Positions 1-6,626 of a stretch of 57,273 bases of DNA are shown here, piece after piece. The position numbers were made by a program, and so were the translations under genes. Under the pieces are notes generated by a model. It saw only the letters and a program-made list of their open reading frames with translations. It searched no databases and was not told where the DNA came from. Position 1 is the first letter of the stretch; every line of letters starts with the position of its first letter. The stretch is from positions 1 to 57,273 of the IMG/VR virus record IMGVR_UViG_3300025127_000044; one strand, written 5' to 3'. The stretch comes from a virus.

Positions 1-72
1 AGCTGGAGTCACTTCTGGTGGCTAGCTCCTTTAGGCATCGTAGGTGCATACATCGGCTATCGCTTTGACTGA
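1..72 (+). CDS. C-terminal end of a small membrane-like protein (5' truncated)
   Basis: An open frame enters from the left edge and stops at TGA 70-72. The visible 23 residues are rich in Trp, Leu, Ile and Gly (WWLAPLGIVGAYIGYRFD), which would suit a terminal membrane helix. A family hairpin follows 20 bases after the stop, as for many genes here. Function unknown. Confidence 0.45.
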   Translation, partial: SWSHFWWLAPLGIVGAYIGYRFD

Positions 73-91
73 ATTAACAGCCAACAGCCAC

Positions 92-109
92 GGGCGCTAA
101 CTCGCGCCC
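92..109 (+). repeat. Intergenic hairpin 1 of the family
   Basis: Perfect 6-bp stem GGGCGC/GCGCCC with loop TAACTC. Only 15 bases separate it from the next ATG, leaving no room for a promoter and leader, so it is unlikely to mark a separate transcription unit. Confidence 0.8.
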
Positions 110-124
110 TTATCAAGTTTGAAT

Positions 125-295
125 ATGAATAACAACATGGATCTGAACACAGTTCATCACCTGCAAGCCAAGCTGGCACACGCCGAAGAGCAGCTCATGC
201 TTTCGGACAGCATGTCACAACAGTGTTACTGGGGTGACAAGTGTGATCAGCTTGAAGCTGCAATCTACGATGCTGTCCATGACATGCATGCGTAG
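125..295 (+). CDS. Small hypothetical protein, 56 aa
   Basis: ATG to TAG between two family hairpins. The product begins MNNNMDLNTVHHLQAK, is helical and slightly acidic, and has two Cys residues in the middle. No family recognised. It belongs to the plus-strand run of tiny genes at the left end. Confidence 0.6.
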   Translation: MNNNMDLNTVHHLQAKLAHAEEQLMLSDSMSQQCYWGDKCDQLEAAIYDAVHDMHA

Positions 296-306
296 CTAAG
301 ACGTAG

Positions 307-324
307 GGTCGCTCACTCGCGACC
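307..324 (+). repeat. Intergenic hairpin 2 of the family
   Basis: Stem GGTCGC/GCGACC with loop TCACTC, then CTTACTTTC. The stem differs from hairpin 1 by compensatory changes. Confidence 0.8.
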
Positions 325-348
325 TTACTTTCACATGTTCTCTATCAC

Positions 349-531
349 ATGAACATGTCCGCTATCAAGAACAGCATCCACGATTCATACGATCTAGATG
401 ACTGCGATTACTTGGACGAATCAGAGTACAACGCATACGTTGATGAATGTGAAGCCAAGCGTCAAGCTGAGATTGCGAGACGGGAAGCCGCTCTTTGGCT
501 CTCTCAGACTGACATTGACATCCCATTCTGA
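349..531 (+). CDS. Small acidic protein with SSB-like C-terminal tip, 60 aa
   Basis: The product is strongly acidic in its first half (YDLDDCDYLDESEY), then helical with Arg/Ala, and ends TDIDIPF. Bacterial SSB proteins end in a conserved acidic tip, typically DDDIPF, which docks RecO, PriA, exonuclease I and other partners. A 60-residue protein with this ending but no OB fold could compete for SSB-binding proteins; that is inference from the last six residues. The start at 349 has an in-frame second ATG at 355. Terminator-like hairpin 3 follows. Confidence 0.6.
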   Translation: MNMSAIKNSIHDSYDLDDCDYLDESEYNAYVDECEAKRQAEIARREAALWLSQTDIDIPF

Positions 532-542
532 ACAACACTCAG

Positions 543-560
543 GCCTGCTCACTCGCAGGT
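543..560 (+). terminator. Intergenic hairpin 3 with T-tract
   Basis: Stem GCCTGC/GCAGGT (one G-T pair) and loop TCACTC, followed by CTGTTTTTTG. It fits an intrinsic terminator or attenuator 12 bases after the preceding stop. Confidence 0.7.
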
Positions 561-590
561 CTGTTTTTTGATGTTCTAATTACATCAGTC

Positions 591-743
591 ATGCAAATCG
601 ACGGTCTTTATTTCATCCCTGATGATATGACCTCAGCTCGTGACATCTACGAGTGGCTGGATGCTCACCTCACTTGTCTCCAAGACCCTGAGGATACCTC
701 AATGTCTACTTACGACGAGGAGGAGACCACCCCTCTGCTTTAA
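591..743 (+). CDS. Small acidic hypothetical protein, 50 aa
   Basis: ATG to TAA between hairpins 3 and 4. The product begins MQIDGLYFIPDDMTSARDIY and ends in an acidic stretch (YDEEETTPLL). No family recognised. A longer open frame at 640-867 covers this region but crosses hairpin 4 and has no good start, so it was rejected. Confidence 0.6.
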   Translation: MQIDGLYFIPDDMTSARDIYEWLDAHLTCLQDPEDTSMSTYDEEETTPLL

Positions 744-754
744 ACCTAAGGTTT

Positions 755-772
755 GGCCGCTCACTCGCGGCC
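755..772 (+). repeat. Intergenic hairpin 4 of the family
   Basis: Stem GGCCGC/GCGGCC with loop TCACTC, followed by TTACTTTC and then a second small dyad GCCCTAAGGGC (784-794). The two-dyad arrangement recurs at several other family sites. Confidence 0.8.
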
Positions 773-820
773 TTACTTTCTCTTGCCCTAAGGGCTACGT
801 TACATATAGGAGTATCACTC

Positions 821-1054
821 ATGCGTTTCAAGATTCCTGGTCGGAACACAAACGTTCGTCTGTTTGAGAAAGTAGAAACCACTGACCCCCAGTACCTCAT
901 CTTTGATGTAGGTGTGGAGTACGAAGATGGATCAATTGATTCCCTCGTCGTACCTGGCAGTGGTTCCTACGCAACTGCACGCCGCGTCATTAAAGACCTT
1001 AATGACAAAGCTGCAGAGAAGCAGACGGCAGAAACTGCTGTCGTTCCCTCCTAA
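821..1054 (+). CDS. Hypothetical protein, 77 aa
   Basis: One of the few genes here with a good ribosome binding site (AGGAG at 810-814), which supports ATG 821. The product begins MRFKIPGRNTNVRLFEKV, has a beta-rich first half and an Ala/Lys-rich helical C-terminus. No family recognised. A strong terminator-like hairpin follows. Confidence 0.7.
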   Translation: MRFKIPGRNTNVRLFEKVETTDPQYLIFDVGVEYEDGSIDSLVVPGSGSYATARRVIKDLNDKAAEKQTAETAVVPS

Positions 1055-1062
1055 TCGATACA

Positions 1063-1082
1063 GGGTCGGCTAACGCCGATCC
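1063..1082 (+). terminator. Intergenic hairpin 5, intrinsic terminator
   Basis: 8-bp stem GGGTCGGC/GCCGATCC with one G-T pair and loop TAAC, immediately followed by seven T residues. It ends the first plus-strand block before the minus-strand gene. Confidence 0.85.
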
Positions 1083-1252
1083 TTTTTTTCGTTTTCTTGT
1101 TCAACTGTCCATGATTCCAGAAATGCTTCGGACATATGGGGTGTAGATATGAAATTCTTAATTCCCATTCGTCCTGCGACTACAGCTGACCATGGTGCAT
1201 ACAATGGTCCTTGATAATCCCTTTTGCCTGAATATTTATCGGACATTCTTTA

Positions 1253-1762
1253 TCACACGATACGACGAGGATCAGGCTCTCGATGAGGCATATTGTCAAG
1301 GCCTTCCCACACACCGCCTGCTAACGCACCTACTGTCATTCCTGCTGCAAGACTCTGGTCAAACGGGAGCTGCCCTGGCTCTTGTCCGTCTGCCGGACCA
1401 CCGGTTGATTCCATGATTTGATTTGTAAGCCCTGCTAGGCCCTGTCCAGCAAGCGTTAAACCAGCTACAGGTGCTGCATACTTAGGGATCATATTTAAAG
1501 CAGGGATTGCCCCTGCCATGAATCTGCTTCCCATTGTTGATGTAGCACTTGTATCTTCCAGTGGTCCTTTAAATGAAGGTGTGCCCCCTCCAAATAATTG
1601 ACCGATACCCTTGACTGCACCGAAGTTACCATCTTCAGGCATACGGTCATACATATCTGCAATCTTGTTTGAGTAAGCCTCGTCAAAGTTTGCAACTTTC
1701 TTACCAAGACTAGCCAAAAACTCTCTTGCTTGCGCCATGCGAGTAGGATTCACTGTACGCAT
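1253..1762 (-). CDS. Gly/Ala-rich hypothetical protein, possibly virion-associated, 169 aa
   Basis: The product begins MRTVNPTRMAQAREFLASLG and has Gly/Ala/Pro-rich hydrophobic stretches (PKYAAPVAGLTLAGQGLAG; AAGMTVGALAGGVW) that could be membrane-interacting. It resembles in composition the N-terminal part of the muramidase at 38680-40155, which suggests a structural or internal virion protein; this is inference. It lies alone on the minus strand within a plus-strand region, as a separately expressed insertion would. Confidence 0.6.
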   Translation of the reverse strand: MRTVNPTRMAQAREFLASLGKKVANFDEAYSNKIADMYDRMPEDGNFGAVKGIGQLFGGGTPSFKGPLEDTSATSTMGSRFMAGAIPALNMIPKYAAPVAGLTLAGQGLAGLTNQIMESTGGPADGQEPGQLPFDQSLAAGMTVGALAGGVWEGLDNMPHREPDPRRIV

Positions 1763-1811
1763 AATCGTTTACATTACATGTATCTATTGTACTTATTAAT
1801 GAAAACTAACT

Positions 1812-1982
1812 ATGACCATAGTGTTGGCTATTTTTCTTATATTCATTGGGTATTCTTCTGAGCTTTGCCAAGAGATGTCTCAATCATTGGATATAGCTGT
1901 AATGAACGACCTCATAACAGAACAGCAGGCTGAATCATTTATGCGCAATTGTCTACGTAAAGCAGGTAAACAAGCCGGCTAA
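1812..1982 (+). CDS. Small protein with N-terminal membrane or signal segment, 56 aa
   Basis: ATG to TAA. The first 14 residues (MTIVLAIFLIFIGY) form a hydrophobic segment, followed by a polar helix with Cys at 19 and 47. Its stop codon TAA lies inside the loop of hairpin 6, so the hairpin overlaps the coding end. Function unknown. Confidence 0.6.
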   Translation: MTIVLAIFLIFIGYSSELCQEMSQSLDIAVMNDLITEQQAESFMRNCLRKAGKQAG

Positions 1983-1992
1983 TTCGCGGCTT
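1972..1992 (+). repeat. Intergenic hairpin 6, containing a stop codon
   Basis: Stem AAGCCG/CGGCTT around GCTAATTCG; the TAA in the loop is the stop of the upstream gene. Followed by TACTTTTTTATATT. Confidence 0.75.
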
Positions 1993-2006
1993 TACTTTTT
2001 TATATT

Positions 2007-2165
2007 ATGAACGAACACCAAATTTCACCGTTAGGCCAAATCAAGCGTCTTGACCCCCATAGGTCAAATAATCGCATTGATGTCTGTCGTCGTTATAACC
2101 CATCAAAGCGCTCACACTTCAGGGTTATTGAAGATGAGAGAGGTTGGACAGCCGATTTAGACTGA
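2007..2165 (+). CDS. Small basic hypothetical protein, 52 aa
   Basis: ATG to TGA. The product begins MNEHQISPLGQIKRLDPHRS, is Arg/His-rich and ends ERGWTADLD. No family recognised. It starts 15 bases after hairpin 6. Confidence 0.55.
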   Translation: MNEHQISPLGQIKRLDPHRSNNRIDVCRRYNPSKRSHFRVIEDERGWTADLD

Positions 2166-2172
2166 TTCAGCA

Positions 2173-2189
2173 CACTATTTACAATAGTG
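2173..2189 (+). repeat. Perfect AT-rich dyad CACTATT/AATAGTG
   Basis: 7-bp arms with a 3-nt loop, just after the stop of the preceding gene and followed by the palindrome GTCATATATGAC (2193-2204). It could be an operator or an RNA hairpin. Confidence 0.5.
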
Positions 2190-2223
2190 ATTGTCATATA
2201 TGACATTTCAACATCCATATTCT

Positions 2224-2240
2224 GCCGGGTTATCACCGGC
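2224..2240 (+). terminator. Intergenic hairpin 7 with T-tract
   Basis: Stem GCCGG/CCGGC, loop GTTATCA, followed by TGAATTTTTTT. Confidence 0.75.
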
Positions 2241-2269
2241 TGAATTTTTTTATCGTTCGATAATCATTT

Positions 2270-2431
2270 ATGATTAACAACAACACTTTCTCCAATAAAG
2301 ATTCACATCCTTTATCTCGTGAGAAAGCTATTGAGCTTCTTAGAAGTATGTCCAAAGACAAGCTTCTAGATCAGCTCCATATCGACCACTTCAATAACTC
2401 AGTCAATACCAATGGCCTTCAGACTCGATAA
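2270..2431 (+). CDS. Small hypothetical protein, 53 aa
   Basis: ATG to TAA, product beginning MINNNTFSNKDSHPLSREKA; helical and mixed-charge. It overlaps the next gene by 20 bases in another frame. Function unknown. Confidence 0.55.
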   Translation: MINNNTFSNKDSHPLSREKAIELLRSMSKDKLLDQLHIDHFNNSVNTNGLQTR

Positions 2432-2537
2432 TTCTAAACACGTCTCTAAGGCGAAGTTTAAGAAGACGCATCAAGGTAACTCTGTTAACTCTCGGCCTCG
2501 TAAAGGCAAGAAGTTAATGCGAGGTCAAGGTAAATAA
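2412..2537 (+). CDS. Very basic small protein, 41 aa
   Basis: The product begins MAFRLDNSKHVSKAKFKKTH and ends KKLMRGQGK; about a third of its residues are Lys or Arg. Such composition suggests nucleic-acid or ribosome binding, but no family is recognised. It overlaps the end of the upstream gene, implying translational coupling. Confidence 0.5.
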   Translation: MAFRLDNSKHVSKAKFKKTHQGNSVNSRPRKGKKLMRGQGK

Positions 2538-2545
2538 CACGCCCG

Positions 2546-2561
2546 GTCGCTAATTCGCGAC
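2546..2561 (+). repeat. Intergenic hairpin 8 of the family
   Basis: Stem GTCGC/GCGAC with loop TAATTC, followed by a T/C-rich leader TTGGCTTTTCTTGTTCTTC before the next ATG. Confidence 0.75.
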
Positions 2562-2592
2562 ATTGGCTTTTCTTGTTCTTCTCAGCTATATC

Positions 2593-2808
2593 ATGTCTGT
2601 GAATTTTGATTTTGAAATTGTTGATCGTTCTGGTGTAGCCGGTATTTCACTCATCATTGCTCGCAATGAAGATGCATTCCGCTACCTGACTGATGAAGCA
2701 GATATGACCATCATGGATGACGGTAGTGCTCCAGTTGCCACAGAATCTATCGGAGACTTCATCTCTGATGCTTCTTGGGCACATCTCTGCTGCGAATACG
2801 TCGGGTAA
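2593..2808 (+). CDS. Acidic hypothetical protein, 71 aa
   Basis: ATG 2593 is preferred over the upstream TTG at 2563, which lies against hairpin 8. The product begins MSVNFDFEIVDRSGVAGISL, is acidic, and ends AHLCCEYVG with adjacent cysteines. No family recognised. It is coupled to the next gene by a TAATG overlap. Confidence 0.65.
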   Translation: MSVNFDFEIVDRSGVAGISLIIARNEDAFRYLTDEADMTIMDDGSAPVATESIGDFISDASWAHLCCEYVG

Positions 2809-2930
2809 TGTCCAGCGTCCCTAACTGGATTCATCACTCCAGTAAGCAGCAGAAGAGGAAACTCAAACCTGCTGCGCTAAGAGCTCGCAAAGCTGCATTA
2901 AAAGCTTTAAAACGTAAATTGGCCGGGTAA
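2808..2930 (+). CDS. Very basic small protein, 40 aa
   Basis: Start overlaps the upstream stop (TAATG). Nearly all of the C-terminal half is Lys, Arg, Ala and Leu (RARKAALKALKRKLAG), a cationic amphipathic helix. Its stop codon sits in the loop of hairpin 9. Candidate nucleic-acid-binding or membrane-active peptide; function unknown. Confidence 0.5.
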   Translation: MSSVPNWIHHSSKQQKRKLKPAALRARKAALKALKRKLAG

Positions 2931-2938
2931 TTCCGGCC
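2921..2938 (+). terminator. Intergenic hairpin 9 with T-tract, containing a stop codon
   Basis: Stem GGCCGG/CCGGCC with loop GTAATT; the TAA is the stop of the upstream gene. Followed by TTATTTTTTT. Confidence 0.8.
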
Positions 2939-2968
2939 TTATTTTTTTATGTTCTTTAAACCATATTC

Positions 2969-3349
2969 ATGGAATTCCCAAACGGTATCTCTACTGCTGA
3001 TCTTGAAAGCTTGCTATCAGATGCACCTGATGAGAATACCTGCAACTGCTCTGACCCTGATCGACTTACGCAAGATCAGATCGAAGAGATTGCTTGTGAA
3101 GCCCTTGACTCTGTCATGGACGAATTGAATTCTGAAGATTGCACATTGGTTCACAAAGTAATTTGTCTAATGGCAATCAGTCGATTCAAGGTTTGGCATG
3201 AATCCACTGCCGAAAACATGATTGAGGACGGTGTTCCCTTCAAGCCTATGAGTGGATGGCTTCTTGACGCTGGCAAGCTTCAAGCTTGTGGACAGCTTTT
3301 GCAGTCCGTCAGCGTCACTAACGATGATTTCACTTGTGCTCATGCGTAA
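2969..3349 (+). CDS. Acidic hypothetical protein, 126 aa
   Basis: The product begins MEFPNGISTADLESLLSDAP, has a Cys pair (TCNCSD), a helical middle (EIACEALDSVMDEL) and ends DDFTCAHA. No family recognised. The stop overlaps the next start by 8 bases. Confidence 0.7.
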   Translation: MEFPNGISTADLESLLSDAPDENTCNCSDPDRLTQDQIEEIACEALDSVMDELNSEDCTLVHKVICLMAISRFKVWHESTAENMIEDGVPFKPMSGWLLDAGKLQACGQLLQSVSVTNDDFTCAHA

Positions 3350-3593
3350 AGTAGAAATCAGAATCAACGAGCCCCCTCTCACTCGTTTTGTGGTGTCTAT
3401 CTCAACTGATGAGGAGACACCTGAGTGGCTAGAAGCCTCTGCCTTCAACACTTCTAAGGAAGTTAAAGAGTGGCTTATGGTTCTTGGGATCTTTGATCCT
3501 GAAAAGCCTGGTGACCCAATGTGGCCAGGTGATCCAATCAGACGTGAATTTGTGCCGTTTGATCGAGATTTTGATCCCTTTTTTGACGACTGA
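3342..3593 (+). CDS. Hypothetical protein with acidic/aromatic C-terminus, 83 aa
   Basis: ATG 3342 overlaps the upstream stop; the longer frame from 3252 lies inside the previous gene and was not used. The product begins MRKVEIRINEPPLTRFVVSI and ends DRDFDPFFDD. Function unknown. Confidence 0.7.
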   Translation: MRKVEIRINEPPLTRFVVSISTDEETPEWLEASAFNTSKEVKEWLMVLGIFDPEKPGDPMWPGDPIRREFVPFDRDFDPFFDD

Positions 3594-3600
3594 GACAATG

Positions 3601-3614
3601 CCGGCTAACGCCGG
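3601..3614 (+). terminator. Intergenic hairpin 10 with T-tract
   Basis: Stem CCGGC/GCCGG with loop TAAC, followed by TTTTGTTTTTC. Confidence 0.75.
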
Positions 3615-3644
3615 TTTTGTTTTTCATTGGATTTAACCACACTA

Positions 3645-3965
3645 ATGTCAAGCATCAATCAAGAACTCGCAATTCAACTTGCTCAGAAAAATGCAAATGA
3701 GATGGAACTGCAACATGTCCGTAAATTGGTTGCAGAAAACATTTACGACAAACTGATTCAACAGTCCACTGATGAGCTTGTCAAACAAGCTACCGAAGCT
3801 GGAATTGAAATTGATCAGCAAGTAATTCTTAATACTGCTATTCAGTTGCTTCAACGCGTAGAGCACGGCATTTACCTCCAAACTGGAACACAAGGAAGAT
3901 GCCCTGAGAAAGACTACTACTTCTGGAAAAATACTGTACGGCAAGTAATTAACTTATTGTCCTGA
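3645..3965 (+). CDS. Helical hypothetical protein, 106 aa
   Basis: ATG 3645 chosen over an upstream TTG at 3627. The product begins MSSINQELAIQLAQKNANEM and is predicted mostly helical (Gln/Glu/Leu-rich). No family recognised. Confidence 0.65.
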   Translation: MSSINQELAIQLAQKNANEMELQHVRKLVAENIYDKLIQQSTDELVKQATEAGIEIDQQVILNTAIQLLQRVEHGIYLQTGTQGRCPEKDYYFWKNTVRQVINLLS

Positions 3966-3971
3966 TCATAT

Positions 3972-3987
3972 GCCGGCTAACGCCGGC
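3972..3987 (+). repeat. Intergenic hairpin 11 of the family
   Basis: Perfect GCCGGC/GCCGGC stem with TAAC loop, followed by TTTGATCTTTTGTG. Confidence 0.8.
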
Positions 3988-4021
3988 TTTGATCTTTTGT
4001 GTCCAACTTGAGTTTTCACTC

Positions 4022-4201
4022 ATGTCTACTTCTGAATTACGGGCTTTCCCCCCTGTCTCCGATCCTATTGACTTTGTCAAGAAGATCGATTGGCAGGATG
4101 TCCGTAATCGCGCTCGTAAGGGCGTAAATGTAACTGGAGTAGTTATCGCCGTCATTGGCGAGAAACTCCATGACTTCGGAACTTTTCTCGGCAATGTCTG
4201 A
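4022..4201 (+). CDS. Small hypothetical protein, 59 aa
   Basis: The product begins MSTSELRAFPPVSDPIDFVK; a basic stretch (RNRARKG) is followed by a hydrophobic segment (VNVTGVVIAVIG). A weak membrane association is possible. Overlaps the next gene by 8 bases. Confidence 0.6.
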   Translation: MSTSELRAFPPVSDPIDFVKKIDWQDVRNRARKGVNVTGVVIAVIGEKLHDFGTFLGNV

Positions 4202-4442
4202 TTACATCACACGTTTCTTTGACGAGAAAGACCTGGACGACCAGGTTTACGAAGTCGCGTCTCCAAATGGCACCGTTAATTACATCTCGACTGAGGATGT
4301 GATTTGGATGCTAAAGACGTCTGAAGGCAATGCTAGACGTTCCATTCAACGAGTTCTACATGAACTTGATCTCCGTAATGGTGACGTCCATCATTTCCTA
4401 AAACACATGGCGCAAGGTATGGCAATTTCCATACCTATGTGA
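4194..4442 (+). CDS. Hypothetical protein, 82 aa
   Basis: ATG 4194 overlaps the upstream stop; the extension to 4155 is rejected because it lies inside that gene. The product begins MSDYITRFFDEKDLDDQVYE with helical segments resembling a small helix-turn-helix arrangement (EDVIWMLKTSEGNARRSIQR). DNA binding is only a possibility. Confidence 0.65.
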   Translation: MSDYITRFFDEKDLDDQVYEVASPNGTVNYISTEDVIWMLKTSEGNARRSIQRVLHELDLRNGDVHHFLKHMAQGMAISIPM

Positions 4443-4448
4443 TCCTTC

Positions 4449-4468
4449 GGGTCGGTTAACACCGGCCC
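4449..4468 (+). repeat. Intergenic hairpin 12 of the family
   Basis: 7-bp stem GGGTCGG/CCGGCCC (one G-T pair) with loop TTAACA. A second dyad GGTCATTTGACC follows at 4480-4491. Confidence 0.8.
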
Positions 4469-4513
4469 TATTTCATTTTGGTCATTTGACCGTAAACGTA
4501 GCACGTATATACG

Positions 4514-4729
4514 ATGTACAACCACGCACAACGCTGTCCTGAAACCGGTCGTTGGTCTCGCCAACGTAATCAGTTTCATGACAACACAGCTGAGCAGCGA
4601 TATAACGCACGGCTTGGTACCGCTCGACTGGTACGCAAGATCATGCCCCGTAACGGGCACACCATCAAATTCTTGATGGATAATCGCCAAGAAGAACTCG
4701 ATACCCTTCGTGCTCTTCTGACTGCTTAA
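4514..4729 (+). CDS. Basic hypothetical protein, 71 aa
   Basis: The product begins MYNHAQRCPETGRWSRQRNQ, is Arg-rich over its first 45 residues, and has an acidic helical C-terminus (DNRQEELDTLRALLTA). Function unknown. Confidence 0.65.
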   Translation: MYNHAQRCPETGRWSRQRNQFHDNTAEQRYNARLGTARLVRKIMPRNGHTIKFLMDNRQEELDTLRALLTA

Positions 4730-4737
4730 ACAGCCTT

Positions 4738-4755
4738 GGCCGCTAATTCGCGGCC
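4738..4755 (+). repeat. Intergenic hairpin 13 of the family
   Basis: Stem GGCCGC/GCGGCC with loop TAATTC. The stem equals hairpin 4 while the loop belongs to the TAATTC subgroup. Confidence 0.8.
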
Positions 4756-4785
4756 TTGATTACTCGTGTTCACTCATATCAATTC

Positions 4786-5313
4786 ATGGACAACGGCTAC
4801 ACTCGCTACGGCAACTTTAACACCATTACTGTTGCCGGACGCATCAGCAACATCAAAGAGATGACCAACAATCGTGATGGCTCTAGCTATCTGGTTGTTA
4901 CGCTCATCACTACGTTGGATACTGACGGCCAAGACGCCACTATCACGTTCTTTGCCCCTGACACAAACTTCTACCGTAACGGCCACATGCCAAACGGTCG
5001 TGTTTGTACTGTCACTGGTCAACTCAAGTCTGCTAAAGAGACTTACGAGAAAGACGGGCAAACTGTCCTTAAGCAGCGTGTAGAGCTTGAGCTCAAAAAC
5101 GCCACCATTAATGACAATGGTTGGGGTGCCAAGCCTGGCGCAAAGACCAAGACAACCGTGGAACGGCCTGTCAAAGTAACTGTGCCGTCCAGTCCTGCTG
5201 CAGCAGCTCAGTTCGCTAAGGAAGCCCCTGTGGATTCTACTCCAGAGATCACACCTACATACATTGATGGTGTAATGGCCGCTGCAGTGCAATCTGCTGA
5301 CGATCAATACTGA
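4786..5313 (+). CDS. Single-stranded DNA-binding (SSB-like, OB-fold) protein, 175 aa
   Basis: Residues about 12-115 read as an OB fold: a beta strand TITVAGRISNIKEM, a basic/Gly turn (NNRDGSSYLVVTL), then GRVCTVTGQLKSAKETYEKDG typical of the L45 region of SSB proteins. A low-complexity linker (Ala/Pro/Thr-rich) follows and the protein ends SADDQY, an acidic-aromatic tip. It probably coats single-stranded phage DNA during replication or recombination. It is far from the other replication genes, and two further SSB-like proteins are encoded at 24161 and 24936. ATG 4786 chosen over a TTG against hairpin 13. Confidence 0.75.
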   Translation: MDNGYTRYGNFNTITVAGRISNIKEMTNNRDGSSYLVVTLITTLDTDGQDATITFFAPDTNFYRNGHMPNGRVCTVTGQLKSAKETYEKDGQTVLKQRVELELKNATINDNGWGAKPGAKTKTTVERPVKVTVPSSPAAAAQFAKEAPVDSTPEITPTYIDGVMAAAVQSADDQY

Positions 5314-5321
5314 TCTACCAC

Positions 5322-5341
5322 CCCTCGGCTAATGCCGGGGG
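5322..5341 (+). terminator. Intergenic hairpin 14, intrinsic terminator
   Basis: 8-bp stem CCCTCGGC/GCCGGGGG (one T-G pair), loop TAAT, followed by CTTTTTTC. Confidence 0.85.
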
Positions 5342-5383
5342 CTTTTTTCATTTCTTACAATACGGACAGCCGTGGATAATCAA

Positions 5384-5623
5384 ATGTATGAAGTAAACGA
5401 CAGCCCAGAGTGGATTAATTGCCCTCTTGAGCCTTATCGAATTGTCAAATCAAGATTTGGTCTATATACAAGCATTGATGCTAAAGGCGTCAGAATGAAT
5501 ACTGCAATGACTGAAGAAGCTTGCCGTCTCTGTACTGAAGATATTCATCTACCAGTTAGACATAAATGCTATGACGGCTGGATATCTAAAGGACGTTCTA
5601 GCACTGTAGATGGGAAGCTTTAA
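5384..5623 (+). CDS. Hypothetical protein, 79 aa
   Basis: The start could be ATG 5384 or GTG 5372. The product contains SPEWINCPLEPYRIVKSRFG and two Cys in ACRLCTED, then HKCYDG. Four cysteines spaced like a weak metal-binding site are present. It overlaps the end of the convergent minus-strand gene by 4 bases. Function unknown. Confidence 0.6.
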   Translation: MYEVNDSPEWINCPLEPYRIVKSRFGLYTSIDAKGVRMNTAMTEEACRLCTEDIHLPVRHKCYDGWISKGRSSTVDGKL

Positions 5624-6372
5624 CGCTTCTTTTGCCCATTCCCATTCCCATTCATGGCTTTTTCAATAAATGCTGGTGCACCTTGCGTGTTAACAATGAC
5701 TGTTTTAGTGTTGTCACTATCAATACGTGAATCATTACCAGATTCTTGACGGATTAATTTAATTAGTTTATCCACTTCTTCTGAAAGAAATGCATTAGCT
5801 GTATCAGATACACTCTCATTAGCTATCTTTTTTGATTTAGGCTGCAACGATCTTGCATAAGCTACCGTCTCCGGAGCCTCATTGTGGAAATCTCTGTAAC
5901 GCATGACATCAAATGAACTTTCATCAATACCTCTAATTATTGTATTAATGTACTCAGGGATAATTTCTTTACGTGCCTCGTAGGGTAAATCTCGAATTTT
6001 ATTCAAGAAAATTTTTGTCTGATTCCATCTAGGATCTGCTTCACGTACTTTTTTGGGACCAAACTCAATGCCTCTATTAATTAACTCTCTATGTATTGCT
6101 TTGTGCTCTCTTGGTGTAATAGCTGATAAATTATTTACATTATTGCCTGTAGGAACCCCCTGGTTTTCAAATTCCTGCATCATTTTATAGGCGTCATCAC
6201 GGCTTAATCCGAAGGTTAATGCAGCTAATAAATCAACACCATAATTGTGATGAATTTCATCACCTGGTTGATGACCCATGATTTTTTTCTTGCGAGGAGA
6301 ATTCCGCGTTTCTTTTTCAATTTGAGGATTAGCCGCAGTACGCTTCTCGTTTATTCGATGTCTATTGGGCAC
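5620..6372 (-). CDS. Putative His-Me-finger (HNH-like) nuclease-domain protein, 250 aa
   Basis: A basic N-terminus (residues 1-32, KKRKKK-like) precedes a segment with GDEIHHNYGVDLLAAL and, about 40 residues later, NLSAITPREHKAIHRE. The His-His plus Asn-Leu and His-xx-His spacing resembles HNH/LHH nuclease domains found in polymorphic toxins and phage nucleases. The C-terminal half is unassigned and ends basic (GNGNGQKKR). It is a lone minus-strand gene in a plus-strand block. The nuclease call is inference from spacing; it could instead be a virion protein. Confidence 0.5.
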   Translation of the reverse strand: MPNRHRINEKRTAANPQIEKETRNSPRKKKIMGHQPGDEIHHNYGVDLLAALTFGLSRDDAYKMMQEFENQGVPTGNNVNNLSAITPREHKAIHRELINRGIEFGPKKVREADPRWNQTKIFLNKIRDLPYEARKEIIPEYINTIIRGIDESSFDVMRYRDFHNEAPETVAYARSLQPKSKKIANESVSDTANAFLSEEVDKLIKLIRQESGNDSRIDSDNTKTVIVNTQGAPAFIEKAMNGNGNGQKKR

Positions 6373-6455
6373 ATATTGATACCTATTATCTACATGTAGG
6401 TATTACTTACTCTTACTTAATTGTATGATTTAGTTAAAACTAACTATCCGCACTA

Positions 6456-6626
6456 ATGTCTAATCAAGTCCATAATTCTGACTTTTTTAAAGACATGTCG
6501 GACGACCCAATGTCTACGGTTGGTCGGCAGCCAACTGAACTCTTGACATCTACTGATTGGACCAACTATTATTATTTAGAAGCAACAAGATACCAAGCTT
6601 TTATAAACCTCATTTCAAACAAATGA
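6456..6626 (+). CDS. Small hypothetical protein, 56 aa
   Basis: ATG to TGA, product beginning MSNQVHNSDFFKDMSDDPMS and with a Tyr run (NYYYLEATRYQ). It overlaps the next gene through ATGA. Function unknown. Confidence 0.55.
   Translation: MSNQVHNSDFFKDMSDDPMSTVGRQPTELLTSTDWTNYYYLEATRYQAFINLISNK

Noticed and set aside
640-867. 75-aa plus-strand frame covering hairpin 4
   Set aside because: It has no good start and reads through a conserved hairpin; the 50-aa gene at 591-743 in another frame fits the spacing better.
1111-1214. Two micro-frames (ATG 1111, 11 codons; ATG 1149, 21 codons) after hairpin 5
   Set aside because: They are too short, lack ribosome binding sites and have no recognisable content; the region is left unannotated.
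92-5341. The intergenic hairpins as integron-type attC sites
   Set aside because: They are 14-22 bases long and lack the paired RYYYAAC and GTTRRRY core sites and the bulged long stem of attC; no integron integrase is present (the integrase is a phage tyrosine type).
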